Shown in pieces: positions 26,303 to 34,984 of a DNA stretch of 64,000 nucleotides. The position numbers and the translations under genes are program-made. The stretch covers positions 449,501-513,500 of the forward strand of contig NZ_PYFX01000001.1 in NCBI RefSeq assembly GCF_003020115.1, given 5' to 3'. Under the pieces are notes generated by a model, which had not been told where the DNA came from, did not search any database, and worked only from the letters and a program-made list of their open reading frames with translations. Within the stretch, counting starts at the first letter, position 1, and each line of letters starts with the position of its first letter. Source of the DNA: Bradyrhizobium sp. MOS002 (GTDB taxonomy: Bacteria; Pseudomonadota; Alphaproteobacteria; Rhizobiales; Xanthobacteraceae).

Positions 26303-28236
26303 GCGAGATCGCGGCGAAGGCACCGGTCAAACCCGCGCGGCGCCGGCTGCTGGTCTCGCGACTCGTGCCCTATCTGCTGCTCCAGTCGCTGATATTGGTC
26401 GCGACCGTCCTCGGGCTGCGGCTGCTCCAGCCCAACGACCCCGACGACTTTGCGCTGAGCGAAGTCTCGCTACGCGAGGACGGCGGGGCGCGTCCCGTGA
26501 CGCTGCCGCATTTCACGTCGTCACGCTATTCCCTGGCCGACCCGCCGCTCTACACCGGCGCCTTCACGTTCCGCCGCGGCGATGTGGCGTCGGGATGGTC
26601 GGTATTCCTGCCGCGCTTCAGCAACGCGGTGGAAGTCGCAATCAACGGCGTCGTCATCCTGGATTCCCGACGCGATGCCAACGCCAACCGGCCCGACCGC
26701 AACACCCCGCAGATCGGGTCGATCCCGTCCTCGCTGCTGCGCGAGGGAGCGAACGAGATCACTGTGCGGCTGTTGGTCTGGGGACCGCTCAAGGGCTTTC
26801 TCGATACCGTATATGTCGGGCCGGATGCGGCCTTGCGGCCGGCCTACGAGACACGCACGCTGATGTTCGTCACGTTGCCCGTGGTGTTCTCCGCCTGGCA
26901 GTCGATCCTCGCCGTCATCCTGGCGATCATGTGGCTGATGCGCCGCCGCGAGCCGGTTTACGGCGTCCTGGCCGTGGCGATGGTACTGGGCGTAGTGCAG
27001 GCCTTCGCGCCGGCACCGGTGCCCCCCGCCAGCACCTCCCGGCTCGCCGCAGTGTTGCTCGCGTCCGCACCGATCGAGAGCGCCCTGGTCGTCGTCTTCG
27101 GCGTGCTGTTCTTCGGCTGGCGCTGGCCGCGTTACGGCATGCTGCTGTTCGCGCCGGGGCTCGTCGTATTCAGTGTCGGGCTGATCGCAGGCCCGCCGCT
27201 GCCGCGCATTCTGTTTCTCGTGCTTGGCATTCCCACCGTCGGGCTCTGCCTGATCCTGATGGCCTGCGTCACAGCTGCCGCAGTGGTGCGGCGGCAGGAC
27301 GCGGCAAGCTTCACCCTCGGCTGCGCGGTGACTATCGTGCTGATCTGCTGGGTCCACGACATGCTGTCGGTGTTCGAGATCGTGACCGACGAGCGCATCT
27401 TCCTCTCGCGCCTGTCCTATTCGGCGATGCTGGTCGCGATCGGCGCCGGCTTGACCTGGCGGTTCGCGCGCGCGCTGAACCAGGTCGACAGCTTTGCCGG
27501 CCAGCTCGTGACGCGCGTTCGCGAGGCCGAGGAGCGGCTGAAGGCGAGCTTTGCCCGCGAGGAGGAGCGTGCACGGGCCGCTGCGCTTGCCAATGAGCGC
27601 ACGCGGCTGATGCGCGACCTGCATGACGGCCTCGGTGGCCAGCTCATCAGCATCGTGGCTCTGTCCGAGCGCGGCCACGAGGGCGCGACCATCACCGACG
27701 CCGCCCGTGCGGCGCTGAAGGACCTCCGCCTCGTCATCGACTCCATGGACGATATCGGCGGCGACCTGATGCTCGCACTCGGCTCCTGGCGCGAGCGCGC
27801 GACCGCGCAATTGCGACCGCACGACATCGCGCTCGACTGGCATGTGGCGACGCCGCAGGGGCTGCCGCTGCATCCCGAGCTTAGGCCATGGCATGTCATC
27901 CAGATCGTGCGCATCCTCGACGAGGCAGTGACCAACGCGGTCAAGCACGCAGAGGCCCGCCGCATCGGGGTGACCATCGAGACGGTCGACGAAGGTCAGG
28001 GGCCGTACGGTGTGATCAGGGTCGCGGATGACGGCAAGGGCTTTGCGAACGGGTCTGCGCCGGTCGGCGGCGGCGGGGCCACCAACGCGAGCCAGACCGC
28101 GCGGGGCCTTCGCAACATGAGGAACCGTGCCGCGCGCTGCGGGGCGATGCTCGATCTGAGCTCGGATTCCTCAGGCACGCGCGTGCGGCTGCAATTGCCG
28201 CAGATTTTCCCCGACAGCGATGCCGCCGTCGGCTGA
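26299..28236 (+). CDS. Sensor histidine kinase (HisKA_3), DISM-like sensor
   Basis: This is a 645-residue membrane kinase with a GTG start overlapping the regulator's stop. Its parts are an N-terminal membrane segment (about 21-41); a periplasmic beta-sandwich of about 150 residues (LYTGAFTFRRG, AVEVAINGVVILDSRR, NEITVRLLVWGPLKG) resembling 7TMR-DISM galactose-binding-like sensor domains; about seven membrane helices (190-400); a coiled coil; a HisKA_3 dimerisation helix with His442 in LMRDLHDGLGGQL; and an HATPase domain (DEAVTNAVKHAEARRIG, VADDGKGF). DISM sensors often bind carbohydrates or similar ligands; the ligand here is unknown. Confidence 0.9.
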   Translation: MSEIAAKAPVKPARRRLLVSRLVPYLLLQSLILVATVLGLRLLQPNDPDDFALSEVSLREDGGARPVTLPHFTSSRYSLADPPLYTGAFTFRRGDVASGWSVFLPRFSNAVEVAINGVVILDSRRDANANRPDRNTPQIGSIPSSLLREGANEITVRLLVWGPLKGFLDTVYVGPDAALRPAYETRTLMFVTLPVVFSAWQSILAVILAIMWLMRRREPVYGVLAVAMVLGVVQAFAPAPVPPASTSRLAAVLLASAPIESALVVVFGVLFFGWRWPRYGMLLFAPGLVVFSVGLIAGPPLPRILFLVLGIPTVGLCLILMACVTAAAVVRRQDAASFTLGCAVTIVLICWVHDMLSVFEIVTDERIFLSRLSYSAMLVAIGAGLTWRFARALNQVDSFAGQLVTRVREAEERLKASFAREEERARAAALANERTRLMRDLHDGLGGQLISIVALSERGHEGATITDAARAALKDLRLVIDSMDDIGGDLMLALGSWRERATAQLRPHDIALDWHVATPQGLPLHPELRPWHVIQIVRILDEAVTNAVKHAEARRIGVTIETVDEGQGPYGVIRVADDGKGFANGSAPVGGGGATNASQTARGLRNMRNRAARCGAMLDLSSDSSGTRVRLQLPQIFPDSDAAVG

Positions 28237-28354
28237 AAAGCCCCCTCTCCGAACGTGTGGGACGCGCGGAGAGAGGGACGGGCCGGATGATTTGCCTGCG
28301 GAGGACGGGGGGGTTCGTCCGCAATGCTCCTTCGCCCGAACTCTTTCGTCTTTC

Positions 28355-28636
28355 TCAGCGCACGCCGACGCGATTGACCGGACCACCGCGATTCATCGGC
28401 GTGCCCGCGCGCACGCCGACGCCGGGCGCCCCGACCCCGGGTGTCGCGACCGCGACCGCGGCGGCCGGCGCAACCACCACTGCTGCTGTCGGCCGCACCA
28501 CGCAGCCCTTGGGTATGCCGACTGTCTTGCAATAGACCACCGCCTGCGCTGGGCTCGTGCCCAGCGAAACCACCGCCGCACCCGCCAGCGCCAAAATCGT
28601 CAGCCCGGCGCTCAGCGCTCCCGCTCTTTTCGACAT
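28355..28636 (-). CDS. Small secreted Ala/Val-rich protein
   Basis: This is a 93-residue protein with a signal peptide (MSKRAGALSAGLTILALAGA, cleavage after AQA near residue 32) and GGAGAG before the ATG. The short mature part begins VVYCKTVGIPKGC, with two cysteines spaced for a disulfide. It ends in a Gly/Pro/Val/Arg-rich tail (GVGAPGVGVRAGTPMNRGG). Similar tiny secreted proteins are frequent in Bradyrhizobium; the function is unknown. It is convergent with the kinase gene. Confidence 0.75.
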   Translation of the reverse strand: MSKRAGALSAGLTILALAGAAVVSLGTSPAQAVVYCKTVGIPKGCVVRPTAAVVVAPAAAVAVATPGVGAPGVGVRAGTPMNRGGPVNRVGVR

Positions 28637-28871
28637 CTTGCTCTCCTGCTTCCCGTTCGGCGTCCCGATGCAATCACCGGGTCTCGCAGCCGACGTGCAG
28701 CCTGAATGACAAAAGACGGCGCACTGATACATGCCATGAAAATGGGGGTACGGCGGCGGGACGGGCTGGCCGATGCCATGAACATGGCATGGACCTGCGC
28801 CGGGCCCTCGCGAGATGGTCCGGCTCGCTTGATCCCGAGCGGGACCAACGACATTCCCAAGGAGGTGCTTT

Positions 28872-29096
28872 ATGAAGATTTCGGTTCTTGCCGTGCTGCT
28901 GCTCGCCGCTACCGCCCAGACCGCCGCTGCACAATCCGGTCCGACGCCGCAGGAGCAGATGACTTGCCGAAGCGACGCGAGCAAATTCTGCGCCGAACAC
29001 ATTGGCAAGCCGCCGCAGATGAATGCCTGCCTGCGCGAGAACAAGTCGAAGCTTTCGGATGGCTGCCGCAAGGTCGTGGAGTCGCACGGCGGGTGA
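28872..29096 (+). CDS. Small secreted cysteine-rich-repeat protein
   Basis: This is a 74-residue protein with a strong AAGGAGG site. The signal peptide is MKISVLAVLLLAATAQTAAA. The mature part holds one cysteine-rich repeat of the type in Pfam 'Cys_rich_FGFR1': TCRSDASKFCAEHIGKPPQM then NACLRENKSKLSDGC. The four cysteines are probably disulfide-bonded in the periplasm. The function of bacterial members is not known. Confidence 0.8.
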   Translation: MKISVLAVLLLAATAQTAAAQSGPTPQEQMTCRSDASKFCAEHIGKPPQMNACLRENKSKLSDGCRKVVESHGG

Positions 29097-29130
29097 GCAC
29101 TCGCCGTCCACGGCACAAATCTCGCGGGCG

Positions 29131-31008
29131 CTAATGCGTCAGGCCATAGACGTCGATGCGCCCGTCATAGGTCGGGCGATAGATGCGGCCCTTCCAGACG
29201 ATCGGGCGGTTGAACTTGGGATGCATGAAGGCGTGCTCCGGTCCCCAGTTCTCGCTGTCCCAGATCACCTGGAGCCGCTTGGAGCCGTCCGGATTGGTGG
29301 CGAAATTCTGCGCGTCGTAAACCAGGAAGCGGCCCGGGCTGAGCATCATGTTGCTATCCTTATAGGGCACCATCGCGACGATGATGCCATCAGCGCCGTT
29401 GTTGGCGGCAAGCGTGATGCCCCAGCCGGGCATGCCGCCCGGCGGACGCGGCGATTGCGGCGAAGCGATCTCGTTGCCCCCGGCGAGATAGGCCGTGGTC
29501 CCGTCGGCTGCGATCGACCAGGCTCGCAAGGCACTGTTCTCGCCGCCGACGAAATGCATGATGCCGTGGACGGCGGACTGGAACAGCAGCGGCGAGCCAT
29601 GCAGATGTCGCGTCGCGCCGCCGGGAAACAGGTTCAGCTCCGTCGGTGCCGCCGGCGCCGGCGGCACGGCTGGATCGAAATATGTATACAGGATCGGCGG
29701 CATGCGAAGCTTGTCGTAGTTCGCCGCGAAATGGCCGGCCGCAAGATCAGCCGGTTGCGTGTTGCCGAGCGCATTGGCGTTGCCGGTGTAGAGGACGCCA
29801 TCCTTTCCGGCGGCCAGAATAGCATGGGCGGAAGCGACATAGACCGGACCGCCGGAACCGAAATCCTGGTCGCCCCACATCGATTCGTTCATCGCTTCCA
29901 TGTGATGCGCCACGACCGACGCGATCTGGGCGTCGATTGCATTGCGATCTGACGTGACTGCGACATGCGCCATCTCGCGCGCATGAAGAGGCTTTAGCGG
30001 CATTCCCATGCGCCTGGCATGTGCAATCACGGAAGGCAGGGATACGTTGGACGGTAACGCCGACTCGTCATCGTTCTCCTCGGCCGCGGCGGCGCCGACC
30101 CGGTTGACGTCGGTCCATGGCGCCCACCACGACACGACCTCGAAACGGGCATGGTTTCCCGTGTGCAAGGCCAGCCGCACGATGCTCTCACCGAAATCGC
30201 CGTGTTGCGGAGAGAACGCACCGTTGCCGGTGATGACGTAGATCGAAGCGTCGGGGGCAACGGCAGGCCCCGCCCCGCTCTGCCACAGCCCGCCGCCGGA
30301 GCCGGTAACGGTGGAGCACCAGGCGGCAGCGAGCCGCCAGCCATGAACATCGACCGCAATCAGCCAGCCACGCGCCGTCTTCGACGTTTCCGCGATCGTG
30401 CCGAAGGGAATCAACACGTGGTTCTGCGTCAGCGTCAAGGCACTGCGCTGCTTGCGTTGAGCCGAGACGAATTTCTGCACCGGCAGACCGCCCGGCGGCG
30501 TGTACACCGCGCCCTCGAGATTCAGGAGCTCGTGCACCTTCGAGCCGTCGGCGATCCGCAGGGCTGCGAGAAAATGCTGCCCCTTGGCGACGCTGCCGTC
30601 GTTGCTGATCCAGGCGCAGGCATAAAGAATACCTGCCCCTTCGTCGATCACGGGCGTCGAGAGAATGCCCCAATGGACGTTGGTCATATGTCCGTCGATC
30701 GCCCTCGTTCCGACGATCGGACGTCCGAGATTCGTCGCCCAGATCTTGTGGCCAGTCACAGCGTCGAATGCATAGACCCAGTTGCCCATGCTGGCCTGGA
30801 AGATCAGATCGCGGGTCGTGCCATCGGCCATGTGCACGCCGCCGACCGCCAGCGGCTGCGCCTCGAGCCTGGGATCGTCGGGAATCGGAAGGCTGAAGAG
30901 TTTGACGATACCTTTGTTGCGGACCGCGGTGGCCGTCAGCACTGTTTCGGAATTGTTCGCACCGGTACGGGCGTGGTTGTAGCTGCGGGTCGTGACGGAA
31001 GCGGGCAT
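29131..31008 (-). CDS. PQQ-like beta-propeller protein
   Basis: This 625-residue protein is built from WD/PQQ-type blades: VYAFDAVTGHKIWATNLGRP, HFLAALRIADGSKVHELL, RGWLIAVDVHGWRLAAAW and NSALRAWSIAADGTTAYLAG. Such propellers occur in quinoprotein dehydrogenases and outer-membrane assembly factors, but no haem motif or clear PQQ-ligand set is visible. No signal peptide is seen (start MPASVTTRSYNHARTGANNS), which is unusual for the family. It starts two bases after the stop of a membrane-protein gene, so they form an operon. The enzymatic role is uncertain. Confidence 0.75.
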   Translation of the reverse strand: MPASVTTRSYNHARTGANNSETVLTATAVRNKGIVKLFSLPIPDDPRLEAQPLAVGGVHMADGTTRDLIFQASMGNWVYAFDAVTGHKIWATNLGRPIVGTRAIDGHMTNVHWGILSTPVIDEGAGILYACAWISNDGSVAKGQHFLAALRIADGSKVHELLNLEGAVYTPPGGLPVQKFVSAQRKQRSALTLTQNHVLIPFGTIAETSKTARGWLIAVDVHGWRLAAAWCSTVTGSGGGLWQSGAGPAVAPDASIYVITGNGAFSPQHGDFGESIVRLALHTGNHARFEVVSWWAPWTDVNRVGAAAAEENDDESALPSNVSLPSVIAHARRMGMPLKPLHAREMAHVAVTSDRNAIDAQIASVVAHHMEAMNESMWGDQDFGSGGPVYVASAHAILAAGKDGVLYTGNANALGNTQPADLAAGHFAANYDKLRMPPILYTYFDPAVPPAPAAPTELNLFPGGATRHLHGSPLLFQSAVHGIMHFVGGENSALRAWSIAADGTTAYLAGGNEIASPQSPRPPGGMPGWGITLAANNGADGIIVAMVPYKDSNMMLSPGRFLVYDAQNFATNPDGSKRLQVIWDSENWGPEHAFMHPKFNRPIVWKGRIYRPTYDGRIDVYGLTH

Positions 31009-31010
31009 GG

Positions 31011-31490
31011 TCAGCCCCCGAATGCCAAAACGCTTCCGGCGACGAGCAGGCAGGCTCCGGCGAGCGGCCGTCCGCTTTCAGGACTTGCGTTCGACGAACA
31101 GAGCGCCGTGGCTCCGCACGAAAATCCGAGGCCAGCCATCCCGGCGCTGGACAGCGCCACGAGGCCGATATGGTCCGGCACGTGCGACACGACATTGTCC
31201 ATCGCAAGCAGCGGCGGCAGGACGTAGACCCAGCCCGCCGCCTGTGTCAGGCGATGCGCGACCGGAAGCCGCAGGACCAGCAACGCGCCGCACGAGATCA
31301 GCGCGATCGCGGCAAGGCCGCCTGCCACCGGCACACCGACACCGAGCGCGGAGCCCAGCGCGTCGCAAACGCCGAACATCAGAATGAGCGGCAGCACATG
31401 GCGTCGCGGAACGATGAATGCGAGCGCGAAGGCCACGACGAGGCTGTCGGCGGACGTCCACAACAGATGCAATGACACGGAAACCTCCAT
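31011..31490 (-). CDS. Multi-pass membrane protein, unknown function
   Basis: This 159-residue protein has five hydrophobic segments (SADSLVVAFALAFIV, LPLILMFGVCDALGSALGVG, GLAAIALISCGALLVLRLPV, GLVALSSAGMAGLGFSCGA and CLLVAGSVLAFGG). The D..VVAFALAF and GVCDALG motifs faintly recall small efflux-type families such as MntP, but I would not assign it. It is directly upstream of the beta-propeller gene, with a two-base gap, and probably co-functions with it. Confidence 0.65.
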   Translation of the reverse strand: MEVSVSLHLLWTSADSLVVAFALAFIVPRRHVLPLILMFGVCDALGSALGVGVPVAGGLAAIALISCGALLVLRLPVAHRLTQAAGWVYVLPPLLAMDNVVSHVPDHIGLVALSSAGMAGLGFSCGATALCSSNASPESGRPLAGACLLVAGSVLAFGG

Positions 31491-31762
31491 GAGGTTTGTA
31501 ATGCGAGATAAGTGAGGTCAATCGAGGAGGCCGCGCTGCGAGGCCCGAATACGCAGTCGCCGTCGCAACCGCGGTCCGCGCCTGTCATTGCCTTCGATAT
31601 CGGCAGCAACTGGAGCGCGGTGAATCCGACATCTCGCAGAGCTTGCGCATGTCGCGCCGGAGAGATGAGCAGCCGAGGTGGTCGGTCAACCTGCATCGGC
31701 ACGGTGAAACGTTCGCCGAGCGGCCCGAAGAGGCGGCCCGATGCTAATAGCGCTACGTCCAT
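31379..31762 (-). CDS. Doubtful small ORF upstream of the membrane protein
   Basis: A frame from ATG 31762 reads MDVALLASGRLFGPLGERFT and later ISKAMTGADRGCDGDCVFGP, which looks protein-like for about 85 residues. It then continues out of frame through the first 110 bases of the next gene and ends there. Either it is a real gene with a long overlap, a gene broken by a frameshift before its natural stop, or a chance frame. Confidence 0.25.
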   Translation of the reverse strand: MDVALLASGRLFGPLGERFTVPMQVDRPPRLLISPARHAQALRDVGFTALQLLPISKAMTGADRGCDGDCVFGPRSAASSIDLTYLALQTSWRFPCHCICCGRPPTASSWPSRSHSSFRDAMCCRSF

Positions 31763-31892
31763 GACGCGGCCTCTTGCTGGCAACGTCAATCATGCATGGA
31801 ACGGAGATCGTCTGGAAGTTGAAAATCGAGGCAAGTGCCTCTGCAGAACGAACCGTGGCTCACGATCGCGTGCGCGACGGCGAGGGTCGACG
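31491..31892. other. Intergenic region with weak coding signal
   Basis: Apart from the doubtful minus-strand frame 31379-31762, I see no gene, repeat or terminator in these 402 bases. The long plus-strand frames crossing it are antisense to the 31893-32585 gene and are not convincing. Confidence 0.4.
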
Positions 31893-32585
31893 CTAATCGT
31901 CGTCAATCCCGAACAGCCTGATCTGCGGGACTCCGCCCCGCGGCCGGCTCGAGACATCGCGCGCATCGGAATCTTCGCGGATGTTGCGCGCCACGTCGTC
32001 CCAATCGGTGCGGTCGCGCATGCCCCGTGGCTCGCGGGACTCGTAATAGCGGCGCTCGGCCCAGCGCTCACGGCGCTCCGTCCGGCGCCGTTCAGACGTG
32101 GCGCGCTTGACGTCAGAATCCCTGGCCTTGGCATAGGCGCTGTCGGGTGAGGGTGACAGCTCTGTCGACGCCTGCTGTGCAGCAGGTTTCGCGACTTGCG
32201 GAGGCGATGCTGGTGCCGGCTTCGGGGGCTCCACCGCGGCCGCTTGCGAAGGCTGTTGCGCTGGCGGTGCAGCGTTGGCCTGAGTAGTCTGCGTGTCGGG
32301 CTTCGCGGCTTCGGATTTCTCTTCGGATTTGGCTTCGGCCTGCGCCGGCGCGGCGACCATGGCGCCGAAGGCTTGCGAGCCGGTTAGATATTGCAGGCGC
32401 TCGGATGGCGCGTTCGTCGTCGCGGGTTTGGCGTCAGCGCGCTGCGCCATCTTGCTGGTATCCGGCCCCTGCTTGGGCGAGACCGGATTCATGATATTGC
32501 CGGCGACAATGCCGCCGCCGAGACCAATGGCGATGGCTGCGACGATGGTTCCGGCACCGACGAAATAAGCTGTCGAGGCGCGCAT
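31893..32585 (-). CDS. Membrane-anchored Ala/Pro-rich protein, unknown function
   Basis: This is a 230-residue protein with one N-terminal membrane anchor (YFVGAGTIVAAIAIGLGGGI). It has a low-complexity Ala/Pro/Gln/Lys linker (about 75-145) and a charged C-terminal region rich in Arg/Glu/Asp (RRTERRERWAERRYYESREP). It ends in a short hydrophobic motif RGGVPQIRLFGIDDD. AGAGGGAG precedes the ATG. The arrangement suggests a periplasm-spanning tether with a basic binding surface. I do not recognise a family. Confidence 0.7.
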   Translation of the reverse strand: MRASTAYFVGAGTIVAAIAIGLGGGIVAGNIMNPVSPKQGPDTSKMAQRADAKPATTNAPSERLQYLTGSQAFGAMVAAPAQAEAKSEEKSEAAKPDTQTTQANAAPPAQQPSQAAAVEPPKPAPASPPQVAKPAAQQASTELSPSPDSAYAKARDSDVKRATSERRRTERRERWAERRYYESREPRGMRDRTDWDDVARNIREDSDARDVSSRPRGGVPQIRLFGIDDD

Positions 32586-32671
32586 TGGTCCACTCCCTCT
32601 TTGGAGCGGGCAACGCTTATCGATTGCCGGATGTTCCTGATAGGGGCGCGGTTCCAGGAGGAACTTACGGG

Positions 32672-33409
32672 TCAGATCTGCTGTGCGACCTTCTCAAGCC
32701 CGATGATGCGGGCGAGCTTGCGCACTTCCTCTTTCTGGTCGTCACGCAGCTGGAACAGCAGCGGCATCGCGGCCGATTTCAACTGCTGGACCTCGTCGCA
32801 ATTGGGATCGATCGGCACGCCCTGCACGTTCGGATTGGACAGCTTGTTTGCCGAGATCTTGCGGACAACGTTGCGCAGCGCGGTTTCGACCGAGGGCCAG
32901 TAATATTCCTGCGACGACGACAACTTCAGACGGTCTCTGATGCCCGCGATCTGCACGTCGGACAGCAGCGAATAGGATTTCTGCGGCTGCGGCTTGGCGG
33001 CGACCTTCGGCTTGGCCGGGACTTCGACGGCAGGAATTTCAGCAGCGGCCGGAGCCTCGTTCACGCTCGCCTTCGGCATCGGGAAATCGGATGGCGTGGC
33101 GGCGGCAAACGCCTGGCGCAGCGGCTCGGTCAGCACGGGCATTTGCGAGAGCTTGTCGGCAGGAACCTGGACCGGGTCGATCGCGGCCGAGGCCAGCGCC
33201 AGCGTCGGAACCAGACGGTCGGCCTTGGCCGCCCGGTTGGTTGCAAGCGGCTTAGGCGGGTTCTGGGAGATCATCTCAGCGCTGACGCTGGGCACACTGT
33301 CGCGGCCGAGAATGGCGGTGGTGGCGGCGCCGAGGACGAGGAAGCAGGTCAGCACGACGATGGTGATGGCTTTCGACAAACGTCTCTCCGCAACCGGCTT
33401 CAAGTGCAC
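32672..33409 (-). CDS. Membrane-anchored helical protein, unknown function
   Basis: This is a 245-residue protein with a GTG start. A single membrane segment (ITIVVLTCFLVLGAATTAIL) is near residue 16. A Pro/Ala/Lys-rich spacer leads to a helical C-terminal domain of about 100 residues (SDVQIAGIRDRLKLSSSQEY and DDQKEEVRKLARIIGLEKV). That domain has the 'L...Q...I..RL.L...Q' rhythm of Spy/LTXXQ-type periplasmic helical proteins, though the match is weak. It lies upstream of another anchored protein on the same strand. Confidence 0.7.
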   Translation of the reverse strand: MHLKPVAERRLSKAITIVVLTCFLVLGAATTAILGRDSVPSVSAEMISQNPPKPLATNRAAKADRLVPTLALASAAIDPVQVPADKLSQMPVLTEPLRQAFAAATPSDFPMPKASVNEAPAAAEIPAVEVPAKPKVAAKPQPQKSYSLLSDVQIAGIRDRLKLSSSQEYYWPSVETALRNVVRKISANKLSNPNVQGVPIDPNCDEVQQLKSAAMPLLFQLRDDQKEEVRKLARIIGLEKVAQQI

Positions 33410-33511
33410 GTGATCACTGCCCGGAAACTGGGCGATAATTAAGGCTTAACCGTGCCATTGCGGCGGCAATCGACCGGACTGTGGCGACATTGCCTGGAAA
33501 ACTCAACAAAA

Positions 33512-33760
33512 TCAGGCAGCTAGCGCCAGATCGTAAGCGTCCTGGATGTCAGCCACGATCTCCGAGGCTTCCCAGACTCCGCGTGGCTCGACCGACTGCA
33601 GCGCCACCGTCCAATTGCCGCCCCGGCGGGTGCGGGGGACGCTGACGATGTCGAAGCGCACGTTGCGGCAAAGCGGGTGGCGGGCCAGCGCGTGGGCCAC
33701 GCGAACGCGAATTTCGTCCAGCGAAGCCGCCGTCTTGGCGTTAAGAAAGTCGAAGTCCAT
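33512..33760 (-). CDS. Small cytoplasmic protein, unknown function
   Basis: This 82-residue soluble protein (MDFDFLNAKTAASLDEIRVR) has alternating strand and helix character and one cysteine (HPLCRNVRFDIVSVPR). It ends in a helical DIQDAYDLALAA. No signal, membrane segment or known motif is seen. Its upstream region (33761-33901) contains nothing else I can identify. Confidence 0.65.
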   Translation of the reverse strand: MDFDFLNAKTAASLDEIRVRVAHALARHPLCRNVRFDIVSVPRTRRGGNWTVALQSVEPRGVWEASEIVADIQDAYDLALAA

Positions 33761-33901
33761 AGCCTGTCCCTCTCGGTCCTGATTGGCGGCCGTGAGAGGG
33801 ATTCTTGCCGGGCGTTGGTTAATCTGCCGTTAAGTAAGGGCTTCTCAGGAGCGCTCGATTAACTGTGATGGGGGCGACGGGCCCTGTCGGTCTCCGCATT
33901 T

Positions 33902-34876
33902 TTACTGGGAGAGACGGCCACCAGCCTCTCGATACTCGGCGAGCGTCCGCGCGACGAGACCGTTGACCTCCATCACTTCGGTCACACCCGATATCGAATG
34001 CCCGCCGCTCCAGATATCGCGCCAGCGCTTGGGGCGGCTCTCGCGCGCGTTGATGTCGATGTCCTTGCCGATGTCGATCGCGCCGCGCGCCGGCAGATCG
34101 TCAGGGTCGAGACCGGCTGCCACGATCGACGGCTTGAGCATGCTGGTCTGCAGGCCCGTGAACGCGGTGGTCAGCAGAATGTCATCCGCGCTGCCGTCGA
34201 CCAGCATTTGCTTGTGACGCTCGTCCGCCATGCTCTCGCGTGTCGCTATGAATTTCGTGCCCATGTAGCCAAGATCGCAGCCGAGCACTTCGGCCGCGCG
34301 CAATGCGTGGCCGTCGCTGATGCCGCCCGCGAGCACGATGATGCCATCGTAGAACGCGCGCACCGCGCGGACGAAGGCGAACGGGTTGAGCCAGCCGGTC
34401 TGCCCGCCTGCGCCCGCGGTAAGCAGCACGAGCCCGTCGGCCCCCGCCTCCGCCGCCTGCCGGGCGTGGCGGATCGAGGCCACGTCCGCCAGCACCAGCG
34501 CGCCGGCTTCATGCAGCGGCTTCAACACCGGCGCGGGCGATCCAACGGAGGTGATGACGAGCTCCGGCTTGTGGCGCAGCAGCACTGCGAGATCCTGCTC
34601 CAGCCTCGCGTTCGAACGATGCACGATCAAGTTCGGGCAGAGTGGCGCGGCCTGGCGGCCGGTTTGATCCGCGTGCTGCCGCAGCCGCATTTCGATTTCC
34701 GTGAGCCACGCCTCAAGCTGTTCCGCGTTGCGGCAGTTCACGGTAGGAAAGCTACCGATCACACCGTTGCGGCAGGCCGCGACCATGAGTTCGACGCCCG
34801 ACACCAGAAACATCGGCGCCGCGATCAAAGGCAGACCGAGACGATCGCGAAAGCGTTGCAGTCGATCGGACCTCAT
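33902..34876 (-). CDS. Nitronate monooxygenase-family flavoprotein, copy A
   Basis: This is a 324-residue TIM-barrel FMN enzyme of the NPD/nitronate monooxygenase family. Visible motifs are LPLIAAPMFLVSGVELMVA at the first strand, ADGLVLLTAGAGGQTGW at the phosphate-binding loop and VLAGGISDGHALRAAEVLG. The ATG at 34876 follows GGGGAGG and is preferred to 34918. It is paralogous to the gene at 37419 (shared IVHxSNxRL). It is divergent from an acyl-CoA synthetase. The substrate is unknown; family members oxidise nitronates or act as enoyl reductases. Confidence 0.88.
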   Translation of the reverse strand: MRSDRLQRFRDRLGLPLIAAPMFLVSGVELMVAACRNGVIGSFPTVNCRNAEQLEAWLTEIEMRLRQHADQTGRQAAPLCPNLIVHRSNARLEQDLAVLLRHKPELVITSVGSPAPVLKPLHEAGALVLADVASIRHARQAAEAGADGLVLLTAGAGGQTGWLNPFAFVRAVRAFYDGIIVLAGGISDGHALRAAEVLGCDLGYMGTKFIATRESMADERHKQMLVDGSADDILLTTAFTGLQTSMLKPSIVAAGLDPDDLPARGAIDIGKDIDINARESRPKRWRDIWSGGHSISGVTEVMEVNGLVARTLAEYREAGGRLSQ

Positions 34877-34984
34877 ATAAGCCTCCCCGCGCGCGGGCTT
34901 TGTCGTTCGATCCCGCATTCCTGTGCTAGCCTTGCGCGCAACATTGGCACGTCAAAAGCCGATGACAAAGCAATGAGGAAACAT

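Noticed and set aside
31512..32150. Plus-strand frame between the membrane protein and the Ala/Pro-rich protein
   Set aside because: No ribosome site and no protein-like features; most of it is antisense to the 31893 gene.
33998..34984. N-terminal extension of the acyl-CoA synthetase
   Set aside because: It is antisense to the nitronate monooxygenase gene. A good ribosome site precedes the ATG at 34985.
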